Assembly: GCF_016428875.1 (NCBI RefSeq)
Contig: NZ_JAELTO010000017.1
Location: 1 to 54,482, forward strand
From: Xylophilus sp. ASV27
GTDB lineage: Bacteria > Pseudomonadota > Gammaproteobacteria > Burkholderiales > Burkholderiaceae_C
Direction: 5' to 3'
Length of the DNA stretch: 54,482 bases
Shown here: one piece after another, positions 39,401 to 49,114 of the stretch
Numbering within the stretch: the stretch's first letter is position 1
Layout: every line of letters begins with the position of its first letter
The notes under the pieces: generated by a model
Databases searched by the model: none
Told to the model about the DNA's origin: nothing
What the model saw: only the letters and a program-made list of their open reading frames with translations
Position numbers and translations under genes: made by a program

Positions 39401-41753
39401 CAAGGACCGCAACGACTGGGCACAGAACCCGGCGCACGAAGCCCCGCTGGAGCGTCTCCCGGTCATGTTCTGCTCGCCCACGATGGAGCTGGGTGTGGAT
39501 ATCTCGGCCCTCAATACCGTGTACCTGCGCAACATGCCGCCCACGCCGGCCAACTACGCGCAGCGCAGCGGGCGCGCCGGGCGCTCTGGCCAGCAGGCAC
39601 TGGTCATCACTTACTGTGCAGCACTCAGCCCGCACGACCAATGGTTCTTCCACCATGCCAACGACATGGTGCATGGTGTGGTTCGAGCGCCCACACTCGA
39701 CCTCGCCAACCGCGATCTGGTGGACAGCCACCTTCAGGCCGTCTGGCTCGCCAGCACCCAGGTGAAGCTCGACCCCAGCATCGCGCCCATGCTCGACCTG
39801 GACCAGCCCAGCAAGCCGTTGAAGAAGCAATACCTCGACGCGCTCAGTGCCCCAGAAGCGCGACAGCGGGCGCTTGCCAGCACGCAACGCGTCGTTGACC
39901 AGCTCCAGACTGAACTCGACGGTAGCCATTGGTTCACCGAGCAGTACGTGCAGCAGGTGATCGACCGAGCCCCTGCGCAGTTCTCAGAGGCCCTGGAGCG
40001 CTGGCGCAAGCTCTTCGAGGCAACCCGGCGGCAGATGGACATGGCCGACCAGATCGTCAAGAGCCACACCGCCTCACATGCTGAGCGCCAGAACGCGCAG
40101 CGCCGCTACGGCGATGCGGCCCGGCAATACGCCGTGCTGCTCAAGTCGGGCAACAGCCAGAACACCGACTTCTACACCTACCGCTATCTGGCTAGCCAAG
40201 GCTTCTTGCCCGGCTACAACTTCCCCCGCCTGCCACTCATGGCATGGATTCCTGCGCGCGGCGGTCAATCCGGCACAGGCAAGGAAGACGAGGGAAGCAT
40301 GGTCAGCCGGCCGCGCTTTCTTGCGCTGTCTGAGTTCGGCCCGCGTAGCCTCATTTACCACCAGGGGCGCATGTACCGGGTCGTGCGCGCCAAACTCAAT
40401 GTGGGCAACGCCGACCATGTGTCGAGCAACAGCCAGCTCTCAACCATCTCCTCGCTGGTGTGCAGCCAATGTGGCTATGGCCACCTGGCTGAGGCTGGTG
40501 AGGTGCAACCGCTGGTCAACCGCTGCGAGAACTGCGACGCCCTGCTAACCGAGAGCGACTGGGTGCGCGAGCTGTACCGGATCGAGACCGTCGAGACCGT
40601 GCCGGTTGAGCGCATCTCGATCAACGACGAAGACCGCCAAAGGCAGGGCTTCGAGTTGCAGACCACCTACCGCTTTTTGCCCGGGCCTGACGGTCGCATC
40701 CAGCAGCAAAAAGCCGATGTCTTGCAGGGTGCAGACAGCCTGGCCGAACTGACCTATGCCCCCGCCGCGCGCATCTGGCGCATCAACCGGGGCTGGCGTC
40801 GTCGCAAGGACAAGGAACAACTCGGCTTCTACATCAACCCCATCACCGGCACCTGGAGCAAGCAGGACGCTCCTGACGGTGGAGACGACGCCGGCAACGA
40901 TGACAACCTCATGGACGCGGTGCCCAACCAGCGCATCGTCCCGTTCGTTGAAGACCACCGCAATCTGCTGATCCTCGCGCCCCTTCACCCCCTGCCACTG
41001 GAAGCCATGGCCACTTTGCAGGCTTCGCTTAAACGAGGCATCGAGATGACCTTCCAGATCGAGGAGTCCGAGTTGGTGGCAGAGCCCCTGCCCAAGCTCG
41101 ACGAGCGCCGCGCCCTGCTGTTCTACGAAGCTGCCGAGGGCGGCGCTGGCGTGCTGACCCGCCTGGCCAACGACCCCGCCAGCCTGGCCATGGTGGCCAG
41201 CAACGCCTTGCAGGTCATTCACCACCGTGTGCCTGAGGACGGCATCTGGCGCCTGCAAGACCTGCCCGCTCTGGAAGACACCGATGACCACGGCAACCGC
41301 CGTTGCGAAGCCGGCTGCTACCAATGCCTGCTGTCCTACTTCAACCAGCCCGATCACGAGCACATCAACCGCCGCAACCCCGAGGTACTCAAGTTGCTAG
41401 TGGCCATGGCCAATGCGCAAGTGCAAGCCAGGCCCAGCATGGTCGCATCAGTCGCGCCAGACTCTGCCCCCCAGACCATGCTCGACGACACTCCGCTAAC
41501 TCGCTGGTTGACCGCATTGCAGCAAGCGGGGTTCCCCACACCGGATGCGGTGAATGTCACCGTCAATCAAGGGGCTGCAACGGCCGCCGCCCAGTACAAA
41601 GCTGCTCGCGCCCTAGTGTTCCTCGCGCCGGTGGACGCTGCAACCTCAGCGACGCTGCACGACAAGGGCTGGCAGGTGCTCGACTTCTCTGACCCCAACA
41701 GCTGGCAGGCCAGCTTTGCCAAACACGCGACGGTGTTTGGCTCCGCACGCTGA
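36456..41753 (+). CDS. DUF1998-containing DEAD/DEAH-type helicase, 1765 aa (DruE/DrmA-DrmB-like)
   Basis: The GTG at 36456 follows a good ribosome site (AAGGGAAGG). Motif I is TGTGSGKS (about 113-120), motif II is LDELHTYRG (about 232-240) and motif III is GTSATM (about 268). The second lobe starts near GFTDNRQDAALQAGHF (about 628) and motif VI is QRSGRAGR (about 1035). Two pairs of cysteines (CRDCG near 464, CLSC near 571) and a later CSQCG-CENC pair look like zinc ribbons. The C-terminus has the DUF1998 signature EGGAGVLTRL and CEAGCYQCLLSYFNQPDHEH. Such helicases occur as DruE in Druantia, and as separate DrmA and DrmB in DISARM. The insertion between the two RecA lobes is very long. It probably opens or translocates on phage DNA. 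Confidence 0.85.
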   Translation: MDDVFQFRSQLVERYSQFSRSFVEIAATDLRDEVERQYKDGRYWPEPLVQINPNYQRKGTVQSLARDGVLHPVCADVFQVAKPEGNPQPLHLYAHQLQALAKGQSGQSYIVTTGTGSGKSLSFFIPVIDRILKAKASGGKARTRAIVIYPMNALANSQLEELEKFLHGYAPDARPFIVGRYTGQESKAEREAMADNPPDILLTNFMMLEYILTRFDDDERKVVDHCEGLEFLVLDELHTYRGRQGADVALLVRRLRERLKADSLVCIGTSATMSSADKQADRNRTVAEVASKLFGTAITENDVIGETLERVTDPLKDVAAIAAELPSAIQRDSHQWVDFDAFRRDPLAVWVELNLGIELPENEPPRRARPITLQHASEKLATDARCEVSVARIALQRFLVAAHEIRTPQGRAPFAFKLHQFISGPGKVLTTLEAEGKRHVTLDAQRFAPGRQAEGVHLYPAHFCRDCGQEYLPVWKSGKSPVNFLPREIDDVSADDSEDANYGFLCPVNPKQQYSGLIEDLPETWLDLSRDEPKIKPAYKAARPYHVAVDLQGRDGSGEPYWFIPGKFRFCLSCSTVHEAHGKDANRLSSLSGEGRSSATTMIALSALQQLFALPDPAAGQPDPRKLLGFTDNRQDAALQAGHFNDFIFLLTLRAGLIGALQDNAGVLNEEQLADAVFKALGFQQLDESTLVEYLRTPKLMGLARQEAQRTLRFIIAYRLLRDLRRGWRYNNPNLDQLDLLAVRYRALSEFCANATAFKDSSVLSALTSAQRASLYELLFDTLRRNLCLETRYLDPVEQDKARTSGHAYLTERWAFAPDEKLETGRYLIFSKRPEFRGRPRTDLVTGGARSRLLRNIKAAELWRNSACVDQVKRWKEAEWVELIEDLLRAASNYGYVQKHAIDAHLAGWRLNAAAMDWCLTTDKAPEADSRVNVFFRELYLSVANLLRLPSHPLFEFEAQEHTAQVDAPRRQLLEQRFRYTDKDRNDWAQNPAHEAPLERLPVMFCSPTMELGVDISALNTVYLRNMPPTPANYAQRSGRAGRSGQQALVITYCAALSPHDQWFFHHANDMVHGVVRAPTLDLANRDLVDSHLQAVWLASTQVKLDPSIAPMLDLDQPSKPLKKQYLDALSAPEARQRALASTQRVVDQLQTELDGSHWFTEQYVQQVIDRAPAQFSEALERWRKLFEATRRQMDMADQIVKSHTASHAERQNAQRRYGDAARQYAVLLKSGNSQNTDFYTYRYLASQGFLPGYNFPRLPLMAWIPARGGQSGTGKEDEGSMVSRPRFLALSEFGPRSLIYHQGRMYRVVRAKLNVGNADHVSSNSQLSTISSLVCSQCGYGHLAEAGEVQPLVNRCENCDALLTESDWVRELYRIETVETVPVERISINDEDRQRQGFELQTTYRFLPGPDGRIQQQKADVLQGADSLAELTYAPAARIWRINRGWRRRKDKEQLGFYINPITGTWSKQDAPDGGDDAGNDDNLMDAVPNQRIVPFVEDHRNLLILAPLHPLPLEAMATLQASLKRGIEMTFQIEESELVAEPLPKLDERRALLFYEAAEGGAGVLTRLANDPASLAMVASNALQVIHHRVPEDGIWRLQDLPALEDTDDHGNRRCEAGCYQCLLSYFNQPDHEHINRRNPEVLKLLVAMANAQVQARPSMVASVAPDSAPQTMLDDTPLTRWLTALQQAGFPTPDAVNVTVNQGAATAAAQYKAARALVFLAPVDAATSATLHDKGWQVLDFSDPNSWQASFAKHATVFGSAR

Positions 41754-41761
41754 CTCGCTCC

Positions 41762-44554
41762 ATGACCGCACTTCAACACGACTTCCTCCCTGGCAACCTC
41801 GTTCGCGCCCGGGGCCGCGAATGGGTGGTTCAAGCCGACTCCCGACGCGACTGGCTACGGCTGCGCCCCCTCGGGGGCGCGCAAGACGAAACGACTGCCT
41901 TAATCCCCGAGCTGGAGTTGCAGCCCGTCGAGCCCGCCACTTTTGCCCCGCCAGAACCATCGCGGCCGGGTAACCACGCCGCTGCCGTCTTGCTGCGTGA
42001 CGCCCTGCGCCTCACCTTGCGGTCGGGAGCCGGCCCCTTCCGTTCCTTCGGCAACATCGCCGTGGAACCGCGCGGCTACCAACTCGTGCCGCTGCTGATG
42101 GCCCTGCGCCTGTCCACCGTGCGCCTGCTGATCGCAGATGACGTGGGCGTCGGCAAGACTGTCGAGGCTGGGCTGATCGCCCGCGAGCTGATGGATCGAG
42201 GCGAGATCACGCGCCTGGCCGTGCTCTGTCCGCCACACTTGGTGGAGCAGTGGCAATCCGAGCTGGAAGAGCGCTTCAACCTTCAGGCCATCGCGCTCAC
42301 CGCATCCTCCGCTGCTCGCGTCGAACGTGAGTTGCCCCACGGCTTGAGCCTGTTCGATCACCACCCGGTGGTCGTCGTGAGCCTCGACTACATCAAGAGC
42401 GAACGGAACCGCGAGCAGTTCATCGCCACCGCTCCCGAGTGCATCGTGGTGGACGAGGCCCACACCTGCGTCAGCAGCGGCACCGGCAAGCAGTTGCGCT
42501 TCGAGCTGCTGCAGCGCCTGGCCAAAGACGCGCAACGCCACCTCATCCTGCTCACCGCGACCCCGCACTCGGGCGACGAAGCAGCGTTCTACAACCTGCT
42601 CTCCCTGCTCGATCCGCGCTTTCTGGATCTGCAGGGGCGCATGTCCGCCAATGACCCGCTGCGTCAGGAGCTGGCACGCCACTTCGTACAGCGCCGCCGC
42701 AAAGACATCGCCGAGTGGCAGGCCGAAACCCAAGACGGCCGGGGCTTTGCCCGCCGCATGAAGACCGAGCTGACCTACCAACTCAGCGGCGCATGGGGCC
42801 AGTTTTTTGACACTGTGCAGGACTACTGCCGTGAGCTGGCCGAAAGCGCCGAGCGGGCTGGCACCGCTGGCGGCGCCGGGCTGATGTGGTACGCCACCCT
42901 GGCCCTGCTGCGTTGCGTGGCGTCATCACCAGCTGCTGCCGCCAAAGCACTTACCACCCGGCTTGAAGGCACGCCATCAGCCGAAGACCTGCTGGCCGAT
43001 GAGCGCCTGCACGACGGCGAGGCCGACGATCTTTCCGCCAGCGACCTGGAGCCCCCCGGCCAGGTTCAAGACACCTCGCGCCTGCAAGCCCTCATCGTCA
43101 GCGCCCAGCGCCTCTCCGGCCAAGAGGGCGACCCCAAGCTCGCCGCACTCATCGAGCATATTGACCAACTGCTCCGCGAGGGCTTCCACCCCGTCGTGTT
43201 CTGCCGCTACATCGCCACGGCGCACTACGTTGCAGGCAACCTCAAGGCGCATTTCCCATCGGCCACCATCGAGGCGATCACTGGCGAACTCACGCCCGAG
43301 GAACGGCGCGAGCGGGTGGAAGAGATGGCCGAGGCTGAAAGCCGCATCCTCGTCGCCACCGACTGCCTGTCCGAGGGCATCAACCTCCAGCACCTGTTCA
43401 CCGCCGTCGTCCACTACGACCTGGCCTGGAACCCCACCCGCCACGAACAACGCGAAGGCCGCGTGGATCGCTTCGGTCAGCAGGCACCTGAAGTGCGTTG
43501 CACCATGCTTTACGGGCAAGACAACCCTATCGACGGCTTTGTGCTCCAGGTCATCCTGCGCAAGGGCGAGGCCATCCAGAAGGAATTGGGCGTGATGGTG
43601 CCGCTGCCGGAGGACGATGCCCGCATCAACCAAGCCCTGGTCAAGGCCGCCCTGATGCGCCGTGAACACCGCGCGCAGGCCCCCTCACTGCAAACCGCCT
43701 TCGACTTCGGTGAACCGGAGCGCCTGCTCGCCCCTCTGCAGGCCCGCTGGCAAGACGCGCTGGACAAAGCCAAGGCCAACCGCACCGTCTTCGCCCAGCG
43801 CCGCATCCGCCCCGATGAAGTGCTGCCCGAATGGCACAAGCAGCAGCAGGCACTGGGCGCGCAGGCCGACGTGCAGCGCTTCCTGCACAGCGCCTGCGTT
43901 CGGCTGGGCTCACCGTTGGAGAACACCCGCCGCCCCCACCAAGCGCGATTCACGCCCCAACACCTGCCCGAGCCCCTGCGTCTGCGCTTGGCTGACGAAG
44001 GCATCGCGTCGCCCCAGTTGATTGACCTGAACGAGCTGCACCGCAGTCATCCGCTGGTGAGCCTACTGGCCCAGCACCTGCTGGAAGACGCCCTCAGCGG
44101 CGAGAGCCCCCTTGCGGCCCGCTGCGCCGTCACCCTCACCAACGATGTCGAGGTGGCCACCACCCTCTACCTGCTGCGCCTGCGCCACCAGCTCAGCTAC
44201 GTGCGCCGCCGCGAGCCCTTCCAGATGATGGCCGAGGAGACGGTGGCCCTGGCCGTGCGTGGTCGCACCCAGCCTGAGTGGCTGGTCGATGACCAAGCCG
44301 CCCGCCTCATCGAATGCACGCCCAGCGGCAACTTGCCACCCGAGGCGGTGCAGCGCGAACTGCGCCTGGCGCTGGACTTTCTGGCCGCCAACCCCGAGCC
44401 CATGCAGCAACTCACCCAGCAGCGCGCCAAGACCCTGCTGGCCGACCACCAGCGCGTCCGAGAAGCTGCACGCGATGTCGGTCAGCACCACGTCAAGCCC
44501 TGTCTGCCGGTGGATGTGATCGGCGTGTACGTGCTGCTGCCCGACTCGCTGTAA
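41762..44554 (+). CDS. SNF2-type helicase (DrmD-like)
   Basis: A protein of 930 aa. Motif I is [12 protein letters not shown] (about 127-138), motif II is VVDEAHTC (about 229-236) and motif III is [10 protein letters not shown] (about 262-271). The C-terminal lobe has [16 protein letters not shown] (about 532-547) and motif [15 protein letters not shown] (about 560-572). An N-terminal module ([17 protein letters not shown]) precedes the helicase core, as in the DISARM helicase DrmD and RapA-like proteins. It is 8 bp downstream of the DUF1998 helicase. In class I DISARM, DrmD is paired with the methylase DrmMI; here too the methylase follows directly. Confidence 0.85.
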   Translation: MTALQHDFLPGNLVRARGREWVVQADSRRDWLRLRPLGGAQDETTALIPELELQPVEPATFAPPEPSRPGNHAAAVLLRDALRLTLRSGAGPFRSFGNIAVEPRGYQLVPLLMALRLSTVRLLIADDVGVGKTVEAGLIARELMDRGEITRLAVLCPPHLVEQWQSELEERFNLQAIALTASSAARVERELPHGLSLFDHHPVVVVSLDYIKSERNREQFIATAPECIVVDEAHTCVSSGTGKQLRFELLQRLAKDAQRHLILLTATPHSGDEAAFYNLLSLLDPRFLDLQGRMSANDPLRQELARHFVQRRRKDIAEWQAETQDGRGFARRMKTELTYQLSGAWGQFFDTVQDYCRELAESAERAGTAGGAGLMWYATLALLRCVASSPAAAAKALTTRLEGTPSAEDLLADERLHDGEADDLSASDLEPPGQVQDTSRLQALIVSAQRLSGQEGDPKLAALIEHIDQLLREGFHPVVFCRYIATAHYVAGNLKAHFPSATIEAITGELTPEERRERVEEMAEAESRILVATDCLSEGINLQHLFTAVVHYDLAWNPTRHEQREGRVDRFGQQAPEVRCTMLYGQDNPIDGFVLQVILRKGEAIQKELGVMVPLPEDDARINQALVKAALMRREHRAQAPSLQTAFDFGEPERLLAPLQARWQDALDKAKANRTVFAQRRIRPDEVLPEWHKQQQALGAQADVQRFLHSACVRLGSPLENTRRPHQARFTPQHLPEPLRLRLADEGIASPQLIDLNELHRSHPLVSLLAQHLLEDALSGESPLAARCAVTLTNDVEVATTLYLLRLRHQLSYVRRREPFQMMAEETVALAVRGRTQPEWLVDDQAARLIECTPSGNLPPEAVQRELRLALDFLAANPEPMQQLTQQRAKTLLADHQRVREAARDVGQHHVKPCLPVDVIGVYVLLPDSL

Positions 44555-44574
44555 GCGGCGGCACCGAGAACAAC

Positions 44575-47500
44575 ATGAAACGCATCCGCAACAGCCCGCG
44601 CCGCGCCACACTCGACCTGCCCACGCTCAAGCTCGAAGGCAACCTATTCCTGCCCGACCAGTTGGAGAAAGCCGCCCAAGGCCGCGCCCAAGACCAGACC
44701 GAGGCCGACTTCGGCGTGCCCAAGGGCGTCAAGCTCAAGGACGAGTACAGCCGGGCCTTCCAGATCGCCTGCGCGCAGTGGCAGCACTTTGCTGCCCAGC
44801 ACAACCGCGCCGACCTGAATGCCCACCGGCTCACCGAAGGCTTCGTGACCGAGCTGTTGCGCGATGCCCTGGGCTACACGCCGGTGCAGCCCGCCACCGC
44901 CGTGTCGGCCCAAGGCCTGAGCTATCCGGTCAGCCTGATGGCCGGCCCCGCTGGCAGCGTACCCGTGCTGATCGCCCCGCACGACCTCGGCCTGGACGAT
45001 GCCGACCCGCGCTTCGCCGTGTCCGGCAGTGGCAGCCGAAAAAAATCTGCCTTTCAGGCCATGCAGGAGCTGCTCAATGCCAGCCCCGACCACACCTGGG
45101 GCCTCATCAGCAACGGCCTGCAACTACGCCTGCTGCGCGACGCCGCCTCGCTCACCCGCCCCACCTATCTGGAGGTGGACTTGGCCGACCTGCTCGGCGG
45201 CAGCCGCTACGCCGAGTTCGCCAATGTGTGGCGCCTGCTGCATGGCAGCCGCGCCCCGCAGCAAGCGGGCACAGCCTGCAAAACCTGCATATGGGAGCGC
45301 TGGCGCGAGGCCGGCCAGGTAGAAGGCACCCGCGTGCGCGAGGGCCTGCGCAACGGCGTGGAGCAAGCCCTGCTCACCCTAGGTGAAGGCTTCTTGCAAC
45401 ACCCCGCCAACGAGGCACTACGCACCGCGCTTCATGACGGCAGCCTCAGCAAAGACGCCTACTTCCAGCAACTGCTGCGCCTCATCTATCGGCTGATCTT
45501 CGTATTCACCGTCGAAGAGCGCGGCGTGCTGCACACCCCAGACGACAGCGCGGAATCCATCGCCGCCCGCCGCGCCTATGCCGAGGGCTACGCGCTCGCC
45601 CGCCTGCGCGAGGTCTGCCTCAAGCGCCGAGCCCGCAACCGGCACGACGACCACTGGCAGGCCATACGCATCGTCTTCAAGGGCCTGGCCGACGGCCAGC
45701 CGCGCCTGGCCCTGCCTGCGCTGGGCGGACTGTTCGCGCCTGACCAATGCCCGCAGCTCGACGCCGCTGGTCTCAGTAACACCCACCTGCTCGCCGCCAT
45801 CGGCCACCTGCGCTGGGCTCGGGTCACCCAAGGCCGGGCCAGCAGCCTCAGCCCCGTGGACTACCGCAACATGGGGCCAGAGGAGCTGGGCAGCGTGTAC
45901 GAAAGCCTGCTGGAGCTGGTGCCCACCATCGACCTGCCCGCGCGCCGCTTCGGCTTCGTCGGTATCACCGAAGAAGGCAGCACCGCCGGCAACGCCCGCA
46001 AGACCTCGGGCAGCTACTACACGCCAGACAGCCTGGTGCAGGAGCTGATCAAGAGCGCGCTCGACCCCATCATCGAGCAGCGCTTGGCCGCCAACCCGGC
46101 CCAGCCCACCGAGGCCCTGCTCGCCATCCGCGTCATTGACCCGGCCTGCGGCAGCGGCCACTTCCTGCTGGCAGCCGCCCGCCGCCTGGCCGAGAAGCTG
46201 GCTCAACTGCGCAGTCTGCAAGGTGGGCAGGAAGGCGCCGTCAAGCCGCAGGACTACCGTCACGCCCTACGCGACGTGGTGGCCCGCTGCATCTACGGCG
46301 TGGACCGCAACCCCATGGCCATCGAGCTGGCCCGCACCGCCCTGTGGCTGGAGGGCTTTGAGGAAGGCCGACCGCTGGGCTTCCTCGACCACCATCTGCA
46401 AGTGGGCGACGCGCTGCTGGGCCTGACTGACCTCAAGGCGCTGGAACTCGGCATCGCCAAAGACGCATTCAAGCCCCTGAGCGGCGACGACAAAGAGGTG
46501 TGCAAGCAGCTCGCCAAAGCCAACGCCGCCGCGCTGAAAGATCTGGCGAAGAAGCGCGAGGCCCGCGCCTTTGGCCAGATGGACGTGCCCAGCCAATCCG
46601 GCAGCGGCCTAGCCGAGCTGCAAGCCCTGGAGGCCCTGCCGGAGGACAGCTCCGAACAAATCACCGCCAAGGCAGCAGCCTACGGCGCCTACTTGCGCCA
46701 AGCCCGGAGCAGCCACCTGGCGCAAGCCGCTCACCTGCTGCTGGGCGCCTACCTGTTGCCGAAGCGGGTCGATACCGCCGGCGGCATCCCCACCACCGCC
46801 ACCCTCTACCTCACCCTGCAAGGCGTGCCCCTCCCGGCCGACCAGCACGGCGCCCTGGCTGCGGCGCAAGCCGCTTGCAGCGAGGCCCGCGTGTTTCATT
46901 GGCCGCTGGCCTTTCCGCAGGTGTTTGCGCAGGGTGGCTTCGACTGTGTGCTGGGCAACCCGCCGTGGGAGCGCATCAAGCTGCAAGAGGAAGAGTTCTT
47001 CGCCACCCGCCATCGCGATGTGGCCCTGGCCAAGAACAAGGCCGAGCGCGCCCAGCGCATCCAGTGGCTGAGCGAGGGCCGGCTGGCCCAGCAGCTCTTC
47101 CCGCAGCACGAGCACCCGCCGCATGAGTGCGAAGCCGAGCAGCGGCTTCACGGCGAATTCATCAGCGCGCGCCGCACGGCGGAGGCCGCCAGCCTGTATG
47201 CGCACGTGAAGGGAGAGGACGGCGGGCGCTATCCGCTGACCGGCAGGGGAGACTTGAACACTTACGCGCTGTTCTCGGAGAGCATCAACCAGATCACTCA
47301 CGCAGCCGGACGCGCTGGCTTCATAGTGCCAACAGGTATTGCCACTGATGACGGCACCAAGGCGTACTTCGGGCACCTCGCTCAGCAGGGACGCTTGGTG
47401 AGTCTGCTCGGATTCTGGGAAATCCGACGACTCTTCCCCGGGACAGACAGCCGAGATGCCTTTTGTCTTCTCACGATCGGCACAGCGTCGAAAGCCGACT

Positions 47501-49098
47501 TCATCTTCCATGCGAAAGAACTGGCTGACCTCGGGGACGAAAGACGCCTTTTCAGCCTGACACCGGCCGAGTTCCGCCTGATCAATCCGAACACACTCAC
47601 GTGCCCCGTCTTTCGCAGCAAGCACGATGCCGAGCTGACCAAAAAGATCTACCGCACTGCGCCCGTGCTCATCGACGAAAAGCGGCCAGACGGCAATCCG
47701 TGGGGCATCAACTTCTCAGTGATGTTGCACATGTCCGGCGATAGCCATTTGTTCGCTGACGCGCCGGCTGCGGGCCTGCTGCCACTCTACGAAGCCAAGC
47801 TGATCCATCAGTTCGACCACCGTTGGGCCACCTACGAAGCGGACGGCGACAACCGCGACATGACCGATGAAGAAAGGGTAGACCCAAGCCGCACGACGAC
47901 GACGCGCTACTGGGTGAGCCAAGCTGAGGTCGAGAAACGCCTGCAAGACAAAGGTTGGACGCGGGGTTGGCTGATGGGCTGGCGAGACATCTGCCGCGCG
48001 ACTGACGAGCGAACGGTGATTGCCAGCGTGATGCCGCGTGTGGGCGTGAACCACAAAACCCCGCTCTTCTTTGCCGGCCCAGGTCTGTCGGTCAAACAAA
48101 GTGCTGCCTTGCTCGCCAACTTCGATGCGCTGGCGCTCGATTACGTGGCTCGTCAAAAGGTCGGCGGGACTTCGCTCGCCTACTTCTATTTGAAGCAGCT
48201 CCCGTTCCTACCGCCGGAACGGTACACGGACACAGACCTCGCTTTCATTGTCCCGCGCGTACTGGAACTCACCTACACCGCTCACGACCTGCAAGCCTGG
48301 GCACAAGACCTGGGCTTTGAGGGCCCGCCCTTCACCTTCGACCCCGACCGCCGCGCCGAAATTCGTGGCGAGCTGGACGCCTACTACGCCCGCCTCTATG
48401 ACTTGCACGAGGACGAGCTTCGCTACATCCTCGACCCCGCCGACGTGATGGGCGCAGACTACCCGAGCGAGACCTTTCGGGTGTTGAAGAACCGAGAGAT
48501 GAAGGAGTTCGGCGAGTACCGCACCCAGCGGCTGGTGCTTCGCGAGTTTCGACGCATGGCCCTCGCGGATGAACACGGCCAGCCCTACGCCAGCTTGCTG
48601 AGCCCGCCCCCGGGCGTGCAGGCGCCGCCCAGCTATTCAGACCATGGCGTGATCCAGGACGAGACTGATGCCCACCTCGCCGGCTTGCTGCTCACCCTGA
48701 TCGAGCAGGGGCAGCGATTGCCTCGGCGAGAGCTGAACGACGTGTTCGTGCTGGCGGGGCAGACCGAGCTGCACGAGCGCTTGCTCGATGTCCAAGGTCT
48801 TGCCCTTGTGCGCAACTTCATGCAGTCGCACGTCGGCGTTTTTGAGGCTGCGCGCGTGGCGGGCGACCGTCTCCACCAGTGGCTTCGCCACTTCGAGGCC
48901 CGAGGGGTGATCCGCATGATTTCGGCTGGCGACTTGGTCGAGCGCATTGCAAACGTGCCCTTGCCCGCTGAAGTGCGCGTGAGCGCCCAGACCGCGCCCG
49001 TGGCGATCTTGCTGGCCAGAGCCGCCAAGCAAGCCTTTGCGGCGCTGACATCGGCCGACGAAACCCCGGCGGCAACGCCGTCAAAGAAACAAGCCTGA
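44575..49098 (+). CDS. Large N6-adenine DNA methyltransferase (Eco57I/DrmMI-like), 1507 aa
   Basis: The start [10 protein letters not shown] at 44575 follows a 20-bp gap; the open frame before it overlaps the helicase gene. The N-terminal module (about 1-470) includes [16 protein letters not shown]. The methylase core has [17 protein letters not shown] (about 480-496), the SAM motif [15 protein letters not shown] (about 519-533) and catalytic GNPPWERIK (about 793-801). A target-recognition part follows. No PD-(D/E)xK nuclease motif is obvious, so it is probably methylase only. It should mark host DNA at an adenine. The recognition region (47220-48250) is visibly less GC-rich than its flanks. 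Confidence 0.87.
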   Translation: MKRIRNSPRRATLDLPTLKLEGNLFLPDQLEKAAQGRAQDQTEADFGVPKGVKLKDEYSRAFQIACAQWQHFAAQHNRADLNAHRLTEGFVTELLRDALGYTPVQPATAVSAQGLSYPVSLMAGPAGSVPVLIAPHDLGLDDADPRFAVSGSGSRKKSAFQAMQELLNASPDHTWGLISNGLQLRLLRDAASLTRPTYLEVDLADLLGGSRYAEFANVWRLLHGSRAPQQAGTACKTCIWERWREAGQVEGTRVREGLRNGVEQALLTLGEGFLQHPANEALRTALHDGSLSKDAYFQQLLRLIYRLIFVFTVEERGVLHTPDDSAESIAARRAYAEGYALARLREVCLKRRARNRHDDHWQAIRIVFKGLADGQPRLALPALGGLFAPDQCPQLDAAGLSNTHLLAAIGHLRWARVTQGRASSLSPVDYRNMGPEELGSVYESLLELVPTIDLPARRFGFVGITEEGSTAGNARKTSGSYYTPDSLVQELIKSALDPIIEQRLAANPAQPTEALLAIRVIDPACGSGHFLLAAARRLAEKLAQLRSLQGGQEGAVKPQDYRHALRDVVARCIYGVDRNPMAIELARTALWLEGFEEGRPLGFLDHHLQVGDALLGLTDLKALELGIAKDAFKPLSGDDKEVCKQLAKANAAALKDLAKKREARAFGQMDVPSQSGSGLAELQALEALPEDSSEQITAKAAAYGAYLRQARSSHLAQAAHLLLGAYLLPKRVDTAGGIPTTATLYLTLQGVPLPADQHGALAAAQAACSEARVFHWPLAFPQVFAQGGFDCVLGNPPWERIKLQEEEFFATRHRDVALAKNKAERAQRIQWLSEGRLAQQLFPQHEHPPHECEAEQRLHGEFISARRTAEAASLYAHVKGEDGGRYPLTGRGDLNTYALFSESINQITHAAGRAGFIVPTGIATDDGTKAYFGHLAQQGRLVSLLGFWEIRRLFPGTDSRDAFCLLTIGTASKADFIFHAKELADLGDERRLFSLTPAEFRLINPNTLTCPVFRSKHDAELTKKIYRTAPVLIDEKRPDGNPWGINFSVMLHMSGDSHLFADAPAAGLLPLYEAKLIHQFDHRWATYEADGDNRDMTDEERVDPSRTTTTRYWVSQAEVEKRLQDKGWTRGWLMGWRDICRATDERTVIASVMPRVGVNHKTPLFFAGPGLSVKQSAALLANFDALALDYVARQKVGGTSLAYFYLKQLPFLPPERYTDTDLAFIVPRVLELTYTAHDLQAWAQDLGFEGPPFTFDPDRRAEIRGELDAYYARLYDLHEDELRYILDPADVMGADYPSETFRVLKNREMKEFGEYRTQRLVLREFRRMALADEHGQPYASLLSPPPGVQAPPSYSDHGVIQDETDAHLAGLLLTLIEQGQRLPRRELNDVFVLAGQTELHERLLDVQGLALVRNFMQSHVGVFEAARVAGDRLHQWLRHFEARGVIRMISAGDLVERIANVPLPAEVRVSAQTAPVAILLARAAKQAFAALTSADETPAATPSKKQA

Positions 49099-49114
49099 CG
49101 AAGAGGGCCGCACC

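Noticed and set aside
44314-44574. An upstream extension of the methylase frame
   Set aside because: The extra 87 codons lie within the SNF2 helicase gene and have antisense-like Arg/Ala/His composition; the ATG at 44575 after the helicase stop is the better start.
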